From: Pirellulales bacterium
GTDB taxonomy: Bacteria > Planctomycetota > Planctomycetia > Pirellulales > JANQPP01
Assembly: GCA_028289405.1 (NCBI GenBank)
Contig: JANQPP010000164.1
Coordinates: 1-32,471 of the forward strand
DNA length: 32,471 nt
Reading direction: 5' to 3'
In this document: piece after piece, positions 15,394 through 23,715 of the stretch
Numbering within the stretch: position 1 is the first letter of the stretch
Layout: each line of letters begins with the position of its first letter
Notes under the pieces: model-generated
What the model saw: the letters and a program-made list of their open reading frames with translations, nothing else
Databases searched by the model: none
What the model was told of the DNA's origin: nothing
Made by a program: the position numbers and the translations under genes

Positions 15394-16371
15394 ATGTTCA
15401 CTGAATCGATCGATTTTATTCAGATTCTTCCCTTCGCGGTCTTTGGCTTGTTCGCGGCCGCGGCGTGGTGGCTGTTGCAAACCTCGTTCATGGGCGAGCA
15501 GGCCCGCGCGGAGGAACGGCTGGATGAGTGGCGTGATCCGAATCTCCGCCTGAAGAAGCAAATCGGCGAGGGCAAGGTCAAGTCCGACCCCATGTCCAAG
15601 CTGTTGGAGAAGGCTTCACCAGCCCTTTCCAAGCCATTGCAGCCGAAAACCGAAGCCGACGTGGGTAAGTTGAAATTGAGGCTCAGCATGGCCGGTTTCC
15701 GCAGCGAAGCCGCGCCAGCCGCATTTTTGAGTCTAAAGTTCGCCGGCCTGATTGGCGGGCTGTTTATCGTCGGTGGTCCCGCCGCGATTCTTTCTGGATT
15801 CGACGTGTTGACCATGTGCTATTCGGCAGGGTTCGCCGGTTTCCTCTTCTTCGCGCCGGATCTGGTCGTGTGGTTTATCACGAAGAAGCGGCAACAAAGC
15901 ATCTTTCTCAGTTTGCCGGACGCGCTGGACTTGCTGGTCGTCTGTGTCGAGGCCGGACTCGGACTCGATCAAGCGATGCGGAAAGTCAGCGATGAGTTGA
16001 AACAATCCTATCGTGTCATTTCCGACGAGTTCGCGCTCTGCAATTTCCATCTCCAGATGGGACGCCCCCGGGATCAAGTCCTCCACGATTTGGGAGCTCG
16101 GAATGGCGTGGACGACCTGCGATCTTTGGCCGCCATCTTGATTCAAGCAGAGAAATTCGGTTCGAGCATCGCCCAAGCACTGCGGGTACAAAGCGACTCG
16201 ATGCGGACGCGACGTCGACAACTCGCGGAGGAAAAGGCGGCCAAGACTGCCGTCAAACTGATCTTTCCCTTGGTGATATTCATTTTTCCCGGAATTTTCG
16301 TAGTACTTGTTGGCCCCGCTGCGGTCACCATGGTCAACGAAATGTTCCCAGCCATGACGGGCGCAAAATAG
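15394..16371 (+). CDS. tadC: Tad pilus inner-membrane platform protein TadC
   Basis: 325 aa. An N-terminal membrane segment (about 10-28, ILPFAVFGLFAAAAWWLL) is followed by two central segments (about 110-165) and a type II secretion F domain with LPDALDLLVVCVEAGLGLDQ and AEKFGSSIAQALRVQSD. It ends in a C-terminal membrane segment (LIFPLVIFIFPGIFVVLVG). The VKLIFPLVIFIFPGIFVV ending is characteristic of TadC. It starts 21 bases after tadB, consistent with co-translation in the tad operon. Together TadB and TadC form the inner-membrane base of the Flp pilus machine. No unusual residues were noted. Confidence 0.93.
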   Translation: MFTESIDFIQILPFAVFGLFAAAAWWLLQTSFMGEQARAEERLDEWRDPNLRLKKQIGEGKVKSDPMSKLLEKASPALSKPLQPKTEADVGKLKLRLSMAGFRSEAAPAAFLSLKFAGLIGGLFIVGGPAAILSGFDVLTMCYSAGFAGFLFFAPDLVVWFITKKRQQSIFLSLPDALDLLVVCVEAGLGLDQAMRKVSDELKQSYRVISDEFALCNFHLQMGRPRDQVLHDLGARNGVDDLRSLAAILIQAEKFGSSIAQALRVQSDSMRTRRRQLAEEKAAKTAVKLIFPLVIFIFPGIFVVLVGPAAVTMVNEMFPAMTGAK

Positions 16372-16530
16372 AGACCACCCAGTCTTTGTATTTTGCTGTT
16401 TCGCGGCTTCCTTCGCATTTCCTCCTCGGATTTGTGCCGATACCTGCTTTCAGCCAGTTTTCCAGAACGAGAATCTGGCAGGACCGCAAGAGGTAAAGCG
16501 GCTCAACACACGCCGATGGAGGGAATATTT

Positions 16531-17070
16531 ATGTTGCGCACCGTATTGACCGTGATGCTCATTGGTGCCGGATTGGTGGGGCCCCCCACGGTCCGCGCGG
16601 ATTGGTTCGAACGCGCCAAGGAAGTCCTGCACCGCGACTTCAAGCGAAACAATTGCTGGCCACGCCCATTCAGCGTGCCTGCACGTGAAGCCACACGGGC
16701 ACCATTTTTTTCCATGATCGACAATGGCTGGCGGCGCCAGAATCTCTTGGGCGATCACTATTTCGCCAAGGACTCGGACGAATTGACCAGAGCGGGAGCG
16801 CTCAAAATCCGCTGGATCATGACTCAAACTCCGCCGGCTCGACGGATCCTCTTCGTGCAAAGGGGCCTCTCCTCCGAACAAACGGTCGCCCGCGTCAACG
16901 CCGTGGAGAAAGTCGCTTCGCAATTCGTTGTCGAGGGAGCCCCCACCATTATCCAAACCGACATCATGGCCCAAGGTTGGCCGGCGGATTACGTCGATGC
17001 GGTGGATCAAAAGTGGCGGGCATCCATTCCGCCGCCTCGCCTGCCAGAGGCGAGTCGAGGCGAGAACTAG
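16531..17070 (+). CDS. Small exported protein of the tad region, unknown family
   Basis: 179 aa from ATG 16531, with GGAGGG at 16518-16523. An in-frame extension upstream lacks a ribosome site. A signal peptide (LRTVLTVMLIGAGLVGPPTV, cleavage near VRA-DW) leads to a mature protein of about 155 residues. It has few cysteines and an acidic-to-basic mixed composition, with the segments NNCWPRPFSVPAREATRAPF, LLGDHYFAKDSDELTRAGAL and SSEQTVARVNAVEKVASQFV. The second of these resembles the start of an OmpA-like peptidoglycan-binding domain, but the NxxLSxxRA core is not clear. It follows tadC by 159 bases and precedes a TPR lipoprotein, so a periplasmic or outer-membrane part in pilus assembly is plausible but inferred only from location. 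A hairpin lies 10 bases after its stop. Confidence 0.75.
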   Translation: MLRTVLTVMLIGAGLVGPPTVRADWFERAKEVLHRDFKRNNCWPRPFSVPAREATRAPFFSMIDNGWRRQNLLGDHYFAKDSDELTRAGALKIRWIMTQTPPARRILFVQRGLSSEQTVARVNAVEKVASQFVVEGAPTIIQTDIMAQGWPADYVDAVDQKWRASIPPPRLPEASRGEN

Positions 17071-17080
17071 ACGTCCCTCA

Positions 17081-17106
17081 CCACTCGGACACTTTGCCCC
17101 GAGTGG
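17081..17106 (+). terminator. Hairpin after the small exported tad-region gene
   Basis: CCACTCGG (17081-17088) pairs perfectly with CCGAGTGG (17099-17106) over a 10-base loop, just after the stop at 17070. There is no T-run, so it may be a weak or factor-assisted terminator or an mRNA-stabilising hairpin. Confidence 0.4.
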
Positions 17107-17310
17107 GAATGTCGGCGGATCACACACGACAGAGAGTGTGTGCGTCGGCTTGAGTACCAATGAATCTCTGATGTTTCCCGGCGACAACTGCCGACAAATG
17201 AAGATGGTGCGGACATAGCTTTTCGCGGGTGGTGGTCGAATTCCTCGCCCGCGAAAGGCTCTGTTCCGTCGCCACGAGCCGTGAAATAAGCGACAAGGAG
17301 GTTGTTCGAC

Positions 17311-18591
17311 ATGGCCGAGAAGCGATGGATAGCTGGAGTAGCGATCACGCTCGTAGCCATGACCTCCGCATGCGCGGGAAAGCCCCACGGTACGAGTTGG
17401 CGGCCTTCATGGTGGCCGGCATCCGAGCCAACCTCCGGCATTGGTGGTCCAGAAATGTATATGGCTCCCGCGGAGGACGTGGGGCTCTTGGGGAACTCGC
17501 CGTATTCCCAACCCAATGAGATTCAATCCGCCACGGATCGAAAAAAGCCGGTTCCGGCGAAGAAAAACGTGGATGCTCCGTCCGTGGCTGACTCGAAATC
17601 CGGGCATCAAATGCCTTTCGCGGATTTCGTACGGTTCAAGGACAAGCATAAGGCCGATTCGGAATCGAATGACGATCTCCTGGTCGCCCTGGCTCAAGTC
17701 CACCAAGGAGCCGGACGCGCCGACACCGCTCGTAAATACTTCGAAAAGGCACTCCAGGAAAATGGCGAGCACACAGCCACCCTGCTGGCCTACGCCCACT
17801 TACTCGACGCGGAAGGAGAACTCGCGGAAGCGACGTCGCTTTACGAACGCGCCGTGAAGAAAAGCCCCAATGACGCGAAACCCCGTAATGACCTGGGCAT
17901 CTGCCTCGCTCGGCGGCGGCTTTACGACGCCTCCATTCGTGAGCTGAAAAAAGCCGTGGAACTTGACCCGGGGAACGCCCGATATCGCAATAATTTGGCC
18001 ACCGTGTTGGTGGAAATCGGCAGGCTCGACGAAGCGTACCGAGAACTGGCTGCGGCACACCCTCCGGCAATCGCGCATTACAACTTGGCTTTTCTGCTGA
18101 ATCGCCAGGGGGATCGTGACGCCGCTCTAACCGCGTTCCAGAAGTCCCTGCAAGCGGACCCCACGATGGAACAGGCCAAGACATGGATCAAACGCCTGGG
18201 CGGTACCGTGCAACCTCGCCCGGAAGCGGCCACCGCGTCTTGGAACCAGGGGACGCTGCCGAACGTGGACCGCCAGTCTGTCCCCGCCGTACCGCCTAGC
18301 CGGACGTTCATGCCTTCACCACAGCGTGCTTCCGATCCACCGGGAATCGGACCTGCTCCGGAACCTCCCGCCACGCCATCCTACTTGCGGGGAAATACGA
18401 CGCTTCAGTTGAGGCCCTCGCCACAAACCGCGCCGCCAGCTTCCAACGCTAGTGACGCGCTGAAATTTCCCTCGGGCGGCTTCGTGCCTCGGTATCCAAC
18501 GGGAAACGCGGAACCACCGCTTCCCAGCGATTCGGAGTCTCTGCGGTTGTCCCCCGCGAACCCGCCGTTGTCTCTGCCTCCGGTTCAATAG
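17311..18591 (+). CDS. TPR-repeat lipoprotein, TadD-like
   Basis: 426 aa from ATG 17311, nine bases after AAGGAGG (17295-17301). The N-terminus looks like a lipoprotein signal: a basic start, a hydrophobic stretch WIAGVAITLVAMTSA and Cys21 (lipobox TSAC, with Thr instead of the usual Leu at -3). About five tetratricopeptide repeats occupy residues 118-295, for example LVALAQVHQGAGRADTARKY, GICLARRRLYDASIRELKKA, ATVLVEIGRLDEAYRELAA and LAFLLNRQGDRDAALTAFQK. The C-terminal 120 residues are Pro/Ser-rich and probably disordered. TadD of classical tad clusters is a TPR lipoprotein needed for secretin or pilus assembly, and the position after tadABC fits. The repeat family alone would not prove this role. 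Confidence 0.82.
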   Translation: MAEKRWIAGVAITLVAMTSACAGKPHGTSWRPSWWPASEPTSGIGGPEMYMAPAEDVGLLGNSPYSQPNEIQSATDRKKPVPAKKNVDAPSVADSKSGHQMPFADFVRFKDKHKADSESNDDLLVALAQVHQGAGRADTARKYFEKALQENGEHTATLLAYAHLLDAEGELAEATSLYERAVKKSPNDAKPRNDLGICLARRRLYDASIRELKKAVELDPGNARYRNNLATVLVEIGRLDEAYRELAAAHPPAIAHYNLAFLLNRQGDRDAALTAFQKSLQADPTMEQAKTWIKRLGGTVQPRPEAATASWNQGTLPNVDRQSVPAVPPSRTFMPSPQRASDPPGIGPAPEPPATPSYLRGNTTLQLRPSPQTAPPASNASDALKFPSGGFVPRYPTGNAEPPLPSDSESLRLSPANPPLSLPPVQ

Positions 18592-18630
18592 TTCTCGGGG
18601 CAGCCAGCGATCGTCCCGCTGTTAACAAGG

Positions 18631-20568
18631 CTACCGGGTCGCCAGCGAGGAATCGACGATCGATTTGGCCGGTACCGCCCGCGATAGCCTCTGTCCGGCT
18701 TCCGGTGACTGACTTTCGCCGGTCATGAAGTTTTCAATCCGCGCCTGTGTCTGCAGGCGTTCGAATTCCTTGGCCATCGCCAGCCGCAACTTCTTCTCCA
18801 GAAGATCCTCCCGCAGGATTTCTTGTACCTCTTCCATCTTGACGGGTTGAGGCTCCGTGTATCCTTCACAGAACAGGATCACGAACTGGGTGCCGACTTG
18901 CACCAACCCCGAGATCTCGCCCGGTTGCAATTGAAACGCGGCGGATTCCAAGACGGGCTGCCCTCCATGTTTCTGGATGGGAGGGACAATGCCACCCTGT
19001 GTGCGGCTGGGGTCGAGCGAAAATTTCCCGGCCAATTCCGCGAAATGTTCCGCTGTGCGGTTCTTCCGGGCCAGGTCCCAAACGCGCTGCGCCTGCCGCT
19101 GATTCCCCAGAATGATCACTCGGCAGCGGACCCGGGGGCCGAAATTGGCTTCATAGCTTTTCTGCATATCGGCATCGGAAACCTCGACCTGCCCGGCCAC
19201 CAGTTTCTTGAGCGCCACGCTGGGCCAAACGGCGTCACGCAGATATAGCTCTCGCGTGACTCCCGGTTGTTCGGTGACCAGCGCATACCATTTGGTGAGA
19301 TCGGGCTGTCCGTTAGAGAGTACGACGCCATTGGCTTCGGCCGCACGGGCGACTTCCTCTTGCAATTCCTGTTTCGTGACCGCGAGGTTCTTTTCGCGGA
19401 CGACCTGCTCGATCAGCCGTCGATGGATAGTACCTTCCAATACTTCGACGCCATGGCGTTCAATGCATTTCTCGGCCAACTCAAGCAAGGTGATTTTTTC
19501 GCCATTGACCGTGGCCGCGATGCCCGGCATCTGCTGTCGCCGTTGAGGATCGTTGTACACATTGACGACGACCGCCTGGTCCTGCAAACGGCGGAAGACC
19601 TGCTTGGCCAATTGAGGGGTTTTGTCGTCGCGAATTTTCTCCGACAGCCGGCCTCGAACCTGGTCCAAGGCGATATTCCTCGGCGGCAGCCGGCCATCGC
19701 ATTTGAGCAGAATGTATTGGTTGCCCACTTGCAAAACGGGGGAGATCTCACCGTCTCTCAAGCGGAAGGCGACATCCTCCACTTCCTTTTCACCCAAATA
19801 GCGACGGATCGGAGGAATCAGTCCTCCCGCGCTCGCGCTATTCACATCGACGGAATGGATCCCGGCCAATTCGGGAAATCGGTCAGGCTCTTGTGCCGCT
19901 TTGGTCCGAACCTGGTCGGCGGTCTGCCGGTCCTCGAGCACGATCATCCTGGCTTTCACCGCCGGCCCGTATTCCGCCTGATAGGCTTGTTGAATTTCCT
20001 CTTCGGTGATCCGCAACATCGGCGCCGTGACCTTGCGCAGGGCCAGCATGGGCCAGATGATATCTTCCGCGTACTGCTCCGTGCGAATGCCCCGCTCTTG
20101 CTCCAGGATTTCCAGCAATTGGTCCTGGCCGAGACTCAACCGGGATGCCATCCGTTCGATTTCTGCCTGGATTTCACCCGGTGTCACGTTGATTCCTTGT
20201 TGACGGCAATACGCGGCGATCAATCGCCGATTGACCATCGACTCGAGTACGTCCGTCCCGTAGTGCCGGAGGCATTCCTCTGCCAATTGCTGCCGCGTGA
20301 CTTCTTCTCCATTGACGTACGCGACGGGATCGATCTTGCGGGTATTGGGTGAAGGTGTGCCGGCTGGCGGAACGGGGGATTGATTCCGCGCCACCGCGGT
20401 GGGCGGCTTGGCGGAACGCCTTCCAAATTGGGCCTCCGCCGAAGCGGGTCCGAAATACCACCGCGCGACGATGCACATCGCTAGAACCGCGATGGTTCCC
20501 CATAAAAGTGGCCCACGCGCCGTGGATGCGGTGTTCGTAAGTTGCCGACCAGCTTCCTTGCCGTCCAT
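18631..20568 (-). CDS. Membrane-anchored tandem parvulin-like foldase/chaperone (degenerate PPIase)
   Basis: 645 aa from ATG 20566-20568. Upstream in-frame starts exist, but a G-rich site (GGGGGTG) precedes this one. A single membrane anchor (about 20-38, LLWGTIAVLAMCIVARWYF) is followed by two copies of a SurA-like helical unit plus a parvulin domain. Copy 1 begins VAYVNGEEVTRQQLAEECLR and copy 2 begins AATVNGEKITLLELAEKCIE. Each parvulin domain keeps GGLIPPI or GGIVPPI and GEISPVLQVG or GEISGLVQVG. The catalytic His of the usual RHIL motif is replaced (KARMIV and RCRVII), and the His of GYHII is replaced (QYILLK and QFVILF). Isomerase activity is therefore doubtful, and a periplasmic chaperone role is more likely. 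The gene is divergent from a small anchored protein with a 152-base gap. Confidence 0.85.
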   Translation of the reverse strand: MDGKEAGRQLTNTASTARGPLLWGTIAVLAMCIVARWYFGPASAEAQFGRRSAKPPTAVARNQSPVPPAGTPSPNTRKIDPVAYVNGEEVTRQQLAEECLRHYGTDVLESMVNRRLIAAYCRQQGINVTPGEIQAEIERMASRLSLGQDQLLEILEQERGIRTEQYAEDIIWPMLALRKVTAPMLRITEEEIQQAYQAEYGPAVKARMIVLEDRQTADQVRTKAAQEPDRFPELAGIHSVDVNSASAGGLIPPIRRYLGEKEVEDVAFRLRDGEISPVLQVGNQYILLKCDGRLPPRNIALDQVRGRLSEKIRDDKTPQLAKQVFRRLQDQAVVVNVYNDPQRRQQMPGIAATVNGEKITLLELAEKCIERHGVEVLEGTIHRRLIEQVVREKNLAVTKQELQEEVARAAEANGVVLSNGQPDLTKWYALVTEQPGVTRELYLRDAVWPSVALKKLVAGQVEVSDADMQKSYEANFGPRVRCRVIILGNQRQAQRVWDLARKNRTAEHFAELAGKFSLDPSRTQGGIVPPIQKHGGQPVLESAAFQLQPGEISGLVQVGTQFVILFCEGYTEPQPVKMEEVQEILREDLLEKKLRLAMAKEFERLQTQARIENFMTGESQSPEAGQRLSRAVPAKSIVDSSLATR

Positions 20569-20720
20569 TTGCAGGCACCCCCGATTTCTCGATATATTCT
20601 GGCTCGTTGGATCCATCCCAAACCGAACGGTGGGAAGATACGCAAACTTCTCGATCGGGGTCAAGATCACCTATTTGTCGCCAAGCCGCCCCGTGCCCGG
20701 CATTTGACAGGAGATACGGC

Positions 20721-21056
20721 ATGCCCAGTTCCTCGCGCTCCTACGCCACTTTGGCCGTGCTCGTCGTGTTGTTAATTGGCGGCATTTTCGCGGCCATGTC
20801 CGACTTGAAAGCCCGGTCCGCGGCGCGGGAAGCCCACGGGAAGATCAAGGAATGGGTTCTCGCGGATCAGCCGAAAACCCCCGAAGAAGTTCGCGAGCTC
20901 CTCGGCACGAGCCCGGACAATCCGCCCAACCAGGAAGCGGATATAGCCACCGAAATCTATCGCTGGGAAGGCATCTTCCGCGATTACACCGTGACTGTCA
21001 CGTATCAGGGCAAAACGCCACGGCTGGTCGCGGCGGCGCTCAATGACGACGGTTAA
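20721..21056 (+). CDS. Small single-pass membrane protein, unknown function
   Basis: 111 aa from ATG 20721, with AGGAGA at 20709-20714. One membrane segment (about 9-26, TLAVLVVLLIGGIFAAM) is followed by a soluble domain (about 30-111) containing TPEEVRELLGTSPDNP and a beta-rich end (IYRWEGIFRDYTVTVTYQG, then LVAAALNDDG). The end resembles a small assembly-machinery-like or SmpA/BamE-like beta unit (helix pair then strands, with a variable carried by RELLG), but I cannot assign a family. Its divergence from the parvulin-like gene suggests a shared envelope theme. It converges with mqnD, with a 68-base gap and only a weak hairpin between them. Confidence 0.7.
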   Translation: MPSSSRSYATLAVLVVLLIGGIFAAMSDLKARSAAREAHGKIKEWVLADQPKTPEEVRELLGTSPDNPPNQEADIATEIYRWEGIFRDYTVTVTYQGKTPRLVAAALNDDG

Positions 21057-21124
21057 CCACGCACAATGAGCTATCCCAAGCCGTTCAGTCGCCGAGAGGC
21101 CGATTCTCGTCGCGTGGACAGGCG

Positions 21125-21973
21125 CTAGTCCACGAACTCCGGCTGCACTTCGTGAGGAATCACGCCCGACGACGAACCTCGACGCAACAACTCCGTGACG
21201 GCTTCCCGCCCACGGGGGCCGAAATCGAGCGTCCAGTCGTTGACATACATCTCCACGAAGCGGTCGCCTTGTCCGCGATCGAGCCCGCGCCCGAATTGCA
21301 GCGCGTAATTCAAGGCATCTTCCCGATGGTCGAGCGCATACTGAATGCTCTGCTTCAGGATGTCGTTGATTCGCGTCAGATTCTCCCCCCCTAAATCCTT
21401 ACGCAGTGCATTGGCCCCCAAGGGAAGTGGGAGTCCCGTCTCCTGATGCCACCAGACACCAAGATCGACGACGAGCGCCAAACCTTCGGACTCGAAGGTG
21501 AGCTGGCCTTCATGGATAATCAGTCCGGCATCGATCGACCGACCGTCGTATTCGCCTTGCCGGACCGCGTCGATGATTTGGTCAAAAGGCACGACAACAT
21601 ACGGGAAATCTTCGCCAAGACACATCCGTAAGGTGAGATACGCCGTCGTCAAAGTGCCGGGCACGGCGATGGTCTTGCCGTGAAGTGACTCCACTTCACA
21701 TGCCTCGCGGGCCACGACCATGGGGCCGTAGCGGTCACCCATGCTCGCCCCGCAAGTGCATAGAATGTACTTGTCGGTCAAGTAGGCATAGCCATGTAGG
21801 CTGACCGCGGTAAGCTCCAGTTCGGCCTGCAACGCGCGACGGTTGAGTGTCTCGATATCGACCAGCTCATGCGTGAACCGAAAATCGCCCGTGTCAATTT
21901 TGTCTCGGGCCAGCGCGTAAAACATGAACGCGTCATCGGGATCGGGGCTGTGCCCCACGCGAATCGTCTGCAT
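21125..21973 (-). CDS. mqnD: 1,4-dihydroxy-6-naphthoate synthase MqnD (futalosine pathway)
   Basis: 282 aa. The N-terminus TIRVGHSPDPDDAFMFYALA is diagnostic of MqnD, and the fold is that of a periplasmic-binding-protein-like two-lobed enzyme. Other family segments are TAVSLHGYAYLTDKYILCTC, SMGDRYGPMVV, AVPGTLTTAYLTLRM, DAGLIIHEGQLTFES and WWHQETGLPLPLGANAL. It converts cyclic dehypoxanthine futalosine to 1,4-dihydroxy-6-naphthoate in the cytoplasm, in the alternative menaquinone route. This implies respiration with menaquinone made without the MenA-H set. The catalytic His in the LPLGANA/H region cannot be assigned by eye. No other mqn genes are in the window, so the pathway is scattered. 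No Shine-Dalgarno stands out. Confidence 0.9.
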   Translation of the reverse strand: MQTIRVGHSPDPDDAFMFYALARDKIDTGDFRFTHELVDIETLNRRALQAELELTAVSLHGYAYLTDKYILCTCGASMGDRYGPMVVAREACEVESLHGKTIAVPGTLTTAYLTLRMCLGEDFPYVVVPFDQIIDAVRQGEYDGRSIDAGLIIHEGQLTFESEGLALVVDLGVWWHQETGLPLPLGANALRKDLGGENLTRINDILKQSIQYALDHREDALNYALQFGRGLDRGQGDRFVEMYVNDWTLDFGPRGREAVTELLRRGSSSGVIPHEVQPEFVD

Positions 21974-22275
21974 GCCAGTCCTTCATGATGATTGGTCGGC
22001 GCGGAGTGCCCGGTCGCTGAGCAGGGCACGATGCTTCATCCGCGGTGAACGCGATGGAGATCGTCATGTTCGGGCGGGGTCGTCCATTTGTCAACGAGCC
22101 GCGCACCCGAGTCAGCGATTCCCTTTCGCGACACTGGGCCCAGCGGGTCCATCGCTCGATTCATCACGGTGACATTTGCGGCGGTTGACCGTTGCTCTCC
22201 GAGTGGAACGAGGCGATACTCGGGCAACTTTTCCGGCGTGAAGTCACGCCGAGTGCTTGTTGACGAGGAGATTTC
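21974..22275. other. Gene-free interval between divergent mqnD and rpiB
   Basis: 302 bases. It contains the rpiB Shine-Dalgarno (GAGGAG, 22265-22270) and presumably both promoters, but I find no clear -35/-10 pair, small gene or RNA in it. Confidence 0.45.
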
Positions 22276-22734
22276 ATGCGTGTCGCAATCGGCGCGGATC
22301 ACGCCGGCTGGCAACTGAAACAGCAAATCGTGTCGTTTCTCGCCGAAACAGGACACGAAGCGGTTGACTTGGGGACTCACGGTCCAGAAGCAGTGGATTA
22401 TCCCGATTTCGCCGCGCTCGTGGCGAGACAGATACTCGACGGCTCTGCCGAACGTGGAGTGCTGATTTGCGGCAGCGGGGTCGGCGTCTGCGTGGCAGCC
22501 AACAAGTTTCCCGGGATTCGGGCCGGACTTTGCCACGACACCTACTCGGCTCATCAAGGCGTCGAACACGACGACATGAATATCCTAGTGCTTGGTGCCC
22601 GGGTCATCGGCGTTGAATTGGCGAAGGAGCTTCTGAGCCACTTTCTCGCCGCGCGGTTCAGCGGTGAAACCCGGCATCTCCGTCGGCTCGAGAAGATCCG
22701 CGAATTCGAGCATCCTTCCGAGGACACGCGCTGA
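22276..22734 (+). CDS. rpiB: Ribose-5-phosphate isomerase B (RpiB/LacAB family)
   Basis: 152 aa, a normal length. ATG 22276 has GAGGAG five bases upstream. The N-terminal RVAIGADHAGWQLKQQIV, the catalytic loop GVLICGSGVGVCVAANK with Cys65, and the partner segment HDTYSAHQGVEHDDMNIL are classic for RpiB. The enzyme interconverts ribose 5-phosphate and ribulose 5-phosphate in the non-oxidative pentose phosphate pathway. The family also includes allose-6-phosphate isomerases, but nearby genes do not point to allose. It stands alone on the plus strand, and the csrA gene converges on it. Confidence 0.93.
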   Translation: MRVAIGADHAGWQLKQQIVSFLAETGHEAVDLGTHGPEAVDYPDFAALVARQILDGSAERGVLICGSGVGVCVAANKFPGIRAGLCHDTYSAHQGVEHDDMNILVLGARVIGVELAKELLSHFLAARFSGETRHLRRLEKIREFEHPSEDTR

Positions 22735-22768
22735 CCTGGCGTGCCGCACACCCGTTGACCGTCTGATC

Positions 22769-22813
22769 AAAAAAACGAACGCACGCCCAGATCACGAATC
22801 CGGGCATGCGCTC
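22769..22813 (-). terminator. Intrinsic terminator of csrA
   Basis: On the minus strand, GAGCGCATGCCC pairs with GGGCGTGCGTTC (12 pairs, two wobbles) over a 13-base loop. A run of seven T residues follows (22769-22775 as A on the plus strand). It lies about 50 bases after the csrA stop. On the plus strand, behind rpiB, there is no T-run. Confidence 0.8.
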
Positions 22814-22866
22814 GTGGGCAAGGTCAATGTATGGGGTCCGTTACCGAGACCCTTCAAGGTGAATTC

Positions 22867-23085
22867 TCATTTCCAGGCTTGAAAGGCTGGCGTGGGCAGC
22901 ACTTCCGTGGGGCCGGGAAGCAAGGCTTCGCTCGAAAATGGCTCCAATTCTTCCCGTAAAATCTTCATGTTCTGTGGAGCGCGAATCCCCAGACTGACGC
23001 GCGTGGGACTAATCCGCGTGACGACAATCTCGATATCTTGGCCCACGAAAATACGTTCGCCGACTTTTCGATTCAGTACCAACAT
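22867..23085 (-). CDS. csrA: Carbon storage regulator CsrA (RsmA)
   Basis: 72 aa. The N-terminus LVLNRKVGERIFVGQDIEI and the core VTRISPTRVSLGIRAPQNMK with a following REEL helix are diagnostic. CsrA is a homodimeric RNA-binding protein that binds GGA motifs in mRNA leaders and changes translation or stability. The C-terminal 18 residues beyond the helix are a Pro-rich extension, slightly longer than the 61-aa enterobacterial form. The Shine-Dalgarno GGGAGG lies seven bases before the ATG and itself contains GGA, so autorepression is possible. In many bacteria csrA sits near flagellar genes; none is here. A terminator follows. Confidence 0.93.
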   Translation of the reverse strand: MLVLNRKVGERIFVGQDIEIVVTRISPTRVSLGIRAPQNMKILREELEPFSSEALLPGPTEVLPTPAFQAWK

Positions 23086-23370
23086 GTCACAACCTCCCGC
23101 CAGCTTGCTCGGTTCCCCGTCAGTTCGCCAGGGAAAGCCTTGCCGCTGCGTTGGCGGAACGGCAAAGGCTCCTCCCCCTGGCCCACGTCTTCACGATGAA
23201 GCGTCTCTTGCACCGGTCGTACGCTTTATGCAACTGGGGTGCCGCCCACGGATAAATTCCACGAACTTCGGCAAGGATGGTACAAACCTTGAATAATTTT
23301 GGACTTGCGCGCGACAAATTTTTTCGCGGCGCGTTCAATCCGCCAATTGCTTCGTCTCAAAACGAGATTG

Positions 23371-23389
23371 GCGTCTCGGGCTGAGACGC
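23371..23389. repeat. Perfect hairpin in the csrA upstream region
   Basis: GCGTCTC (23371-23377) and GAGACGC (23383-23389) form a 7-base stem with a 5-base loop. A weaker TCTC-AAAAC-GAGA hairpin lies just before it. There is no T-run on either strand, so termination is unlikely. Confidence 0.4.
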
Positions 23390-23591
23390 TCGCCGGAGTT
23401 TCCTTGGCGAGTTTCCTCAATCAGAGAACGCATGGATGCGGAAAATCATGGCCACTAACTGGAGATCGTTGCCAACATTCCAACAAGCAAGAGAAAGCGC
23501 GATCGCACATTGCCATGTGGCACCACGATTGGACTCCACTTATTGGAAATCCTGGACCATACCGATAAAATGAAATTGGAGAGTGTGAATA

Positions 23592-23612
23592 CTGGAGTTG
23601 AAGCGACTCCAG
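23592..23612 (+). repeat. Perfect hairpin upstream of the small exported-protein gene
   Basis: CTGGAGT (23592-23598) pairs with ACTCCAG (23606-23612) over a 7-base loop, about 100 bases before ATG 23716. It could be a leader structure or an operator. The GGA lies in the stem, not the loop, so it is not a textbook CsrA site. Confidence 0.35.
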
Positions 23613-23715
23613 GCCGAAAAATGAAGGGGGCCATGCTGCCTTCTCATTCGAGGGCGGTACGGCTCGAAAAGAGAATGCCATCACACGACGGCCATTATGC
23701 GAAGGGAGTGCCGAC

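Larger units (their letters stand above)
23086..23715. other. Long gene-free interval upstream of csrA
   Basis: 630 bases between the divergent csrA and small exported-protein genes. Open frames here have no family features or ribosome sites. Two perfect hairpins stand out: GCGTCTC-GGGCT-GAGACGC (23371-23389) and CTGGAGT-TGAAGCG-ACTCCAG (23592-23612). A, T-rich stretches near 23290-23330 may include promoters. An RNA gene is possible but unsupported. Confidence 0.45.

Noticed and set aside
19267..20352. 361-codon open frame antisense to the parvulin-like gene
   Set aside because: Composition is of a shadow frame; the minus frame has repeated SurA/parvulin features.
22036..22569. 177-codon minus-strand frame covering part of rpiB and its upstream region
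   Set aside because: It overlaps the real rpiB gene for half its length and has no recognisable content in the remainder.
23592..23612. CsrA-binding hairpin
   Set aside because: The GGA is in the stem rather than the loop, so it does not fit the known site geometry.
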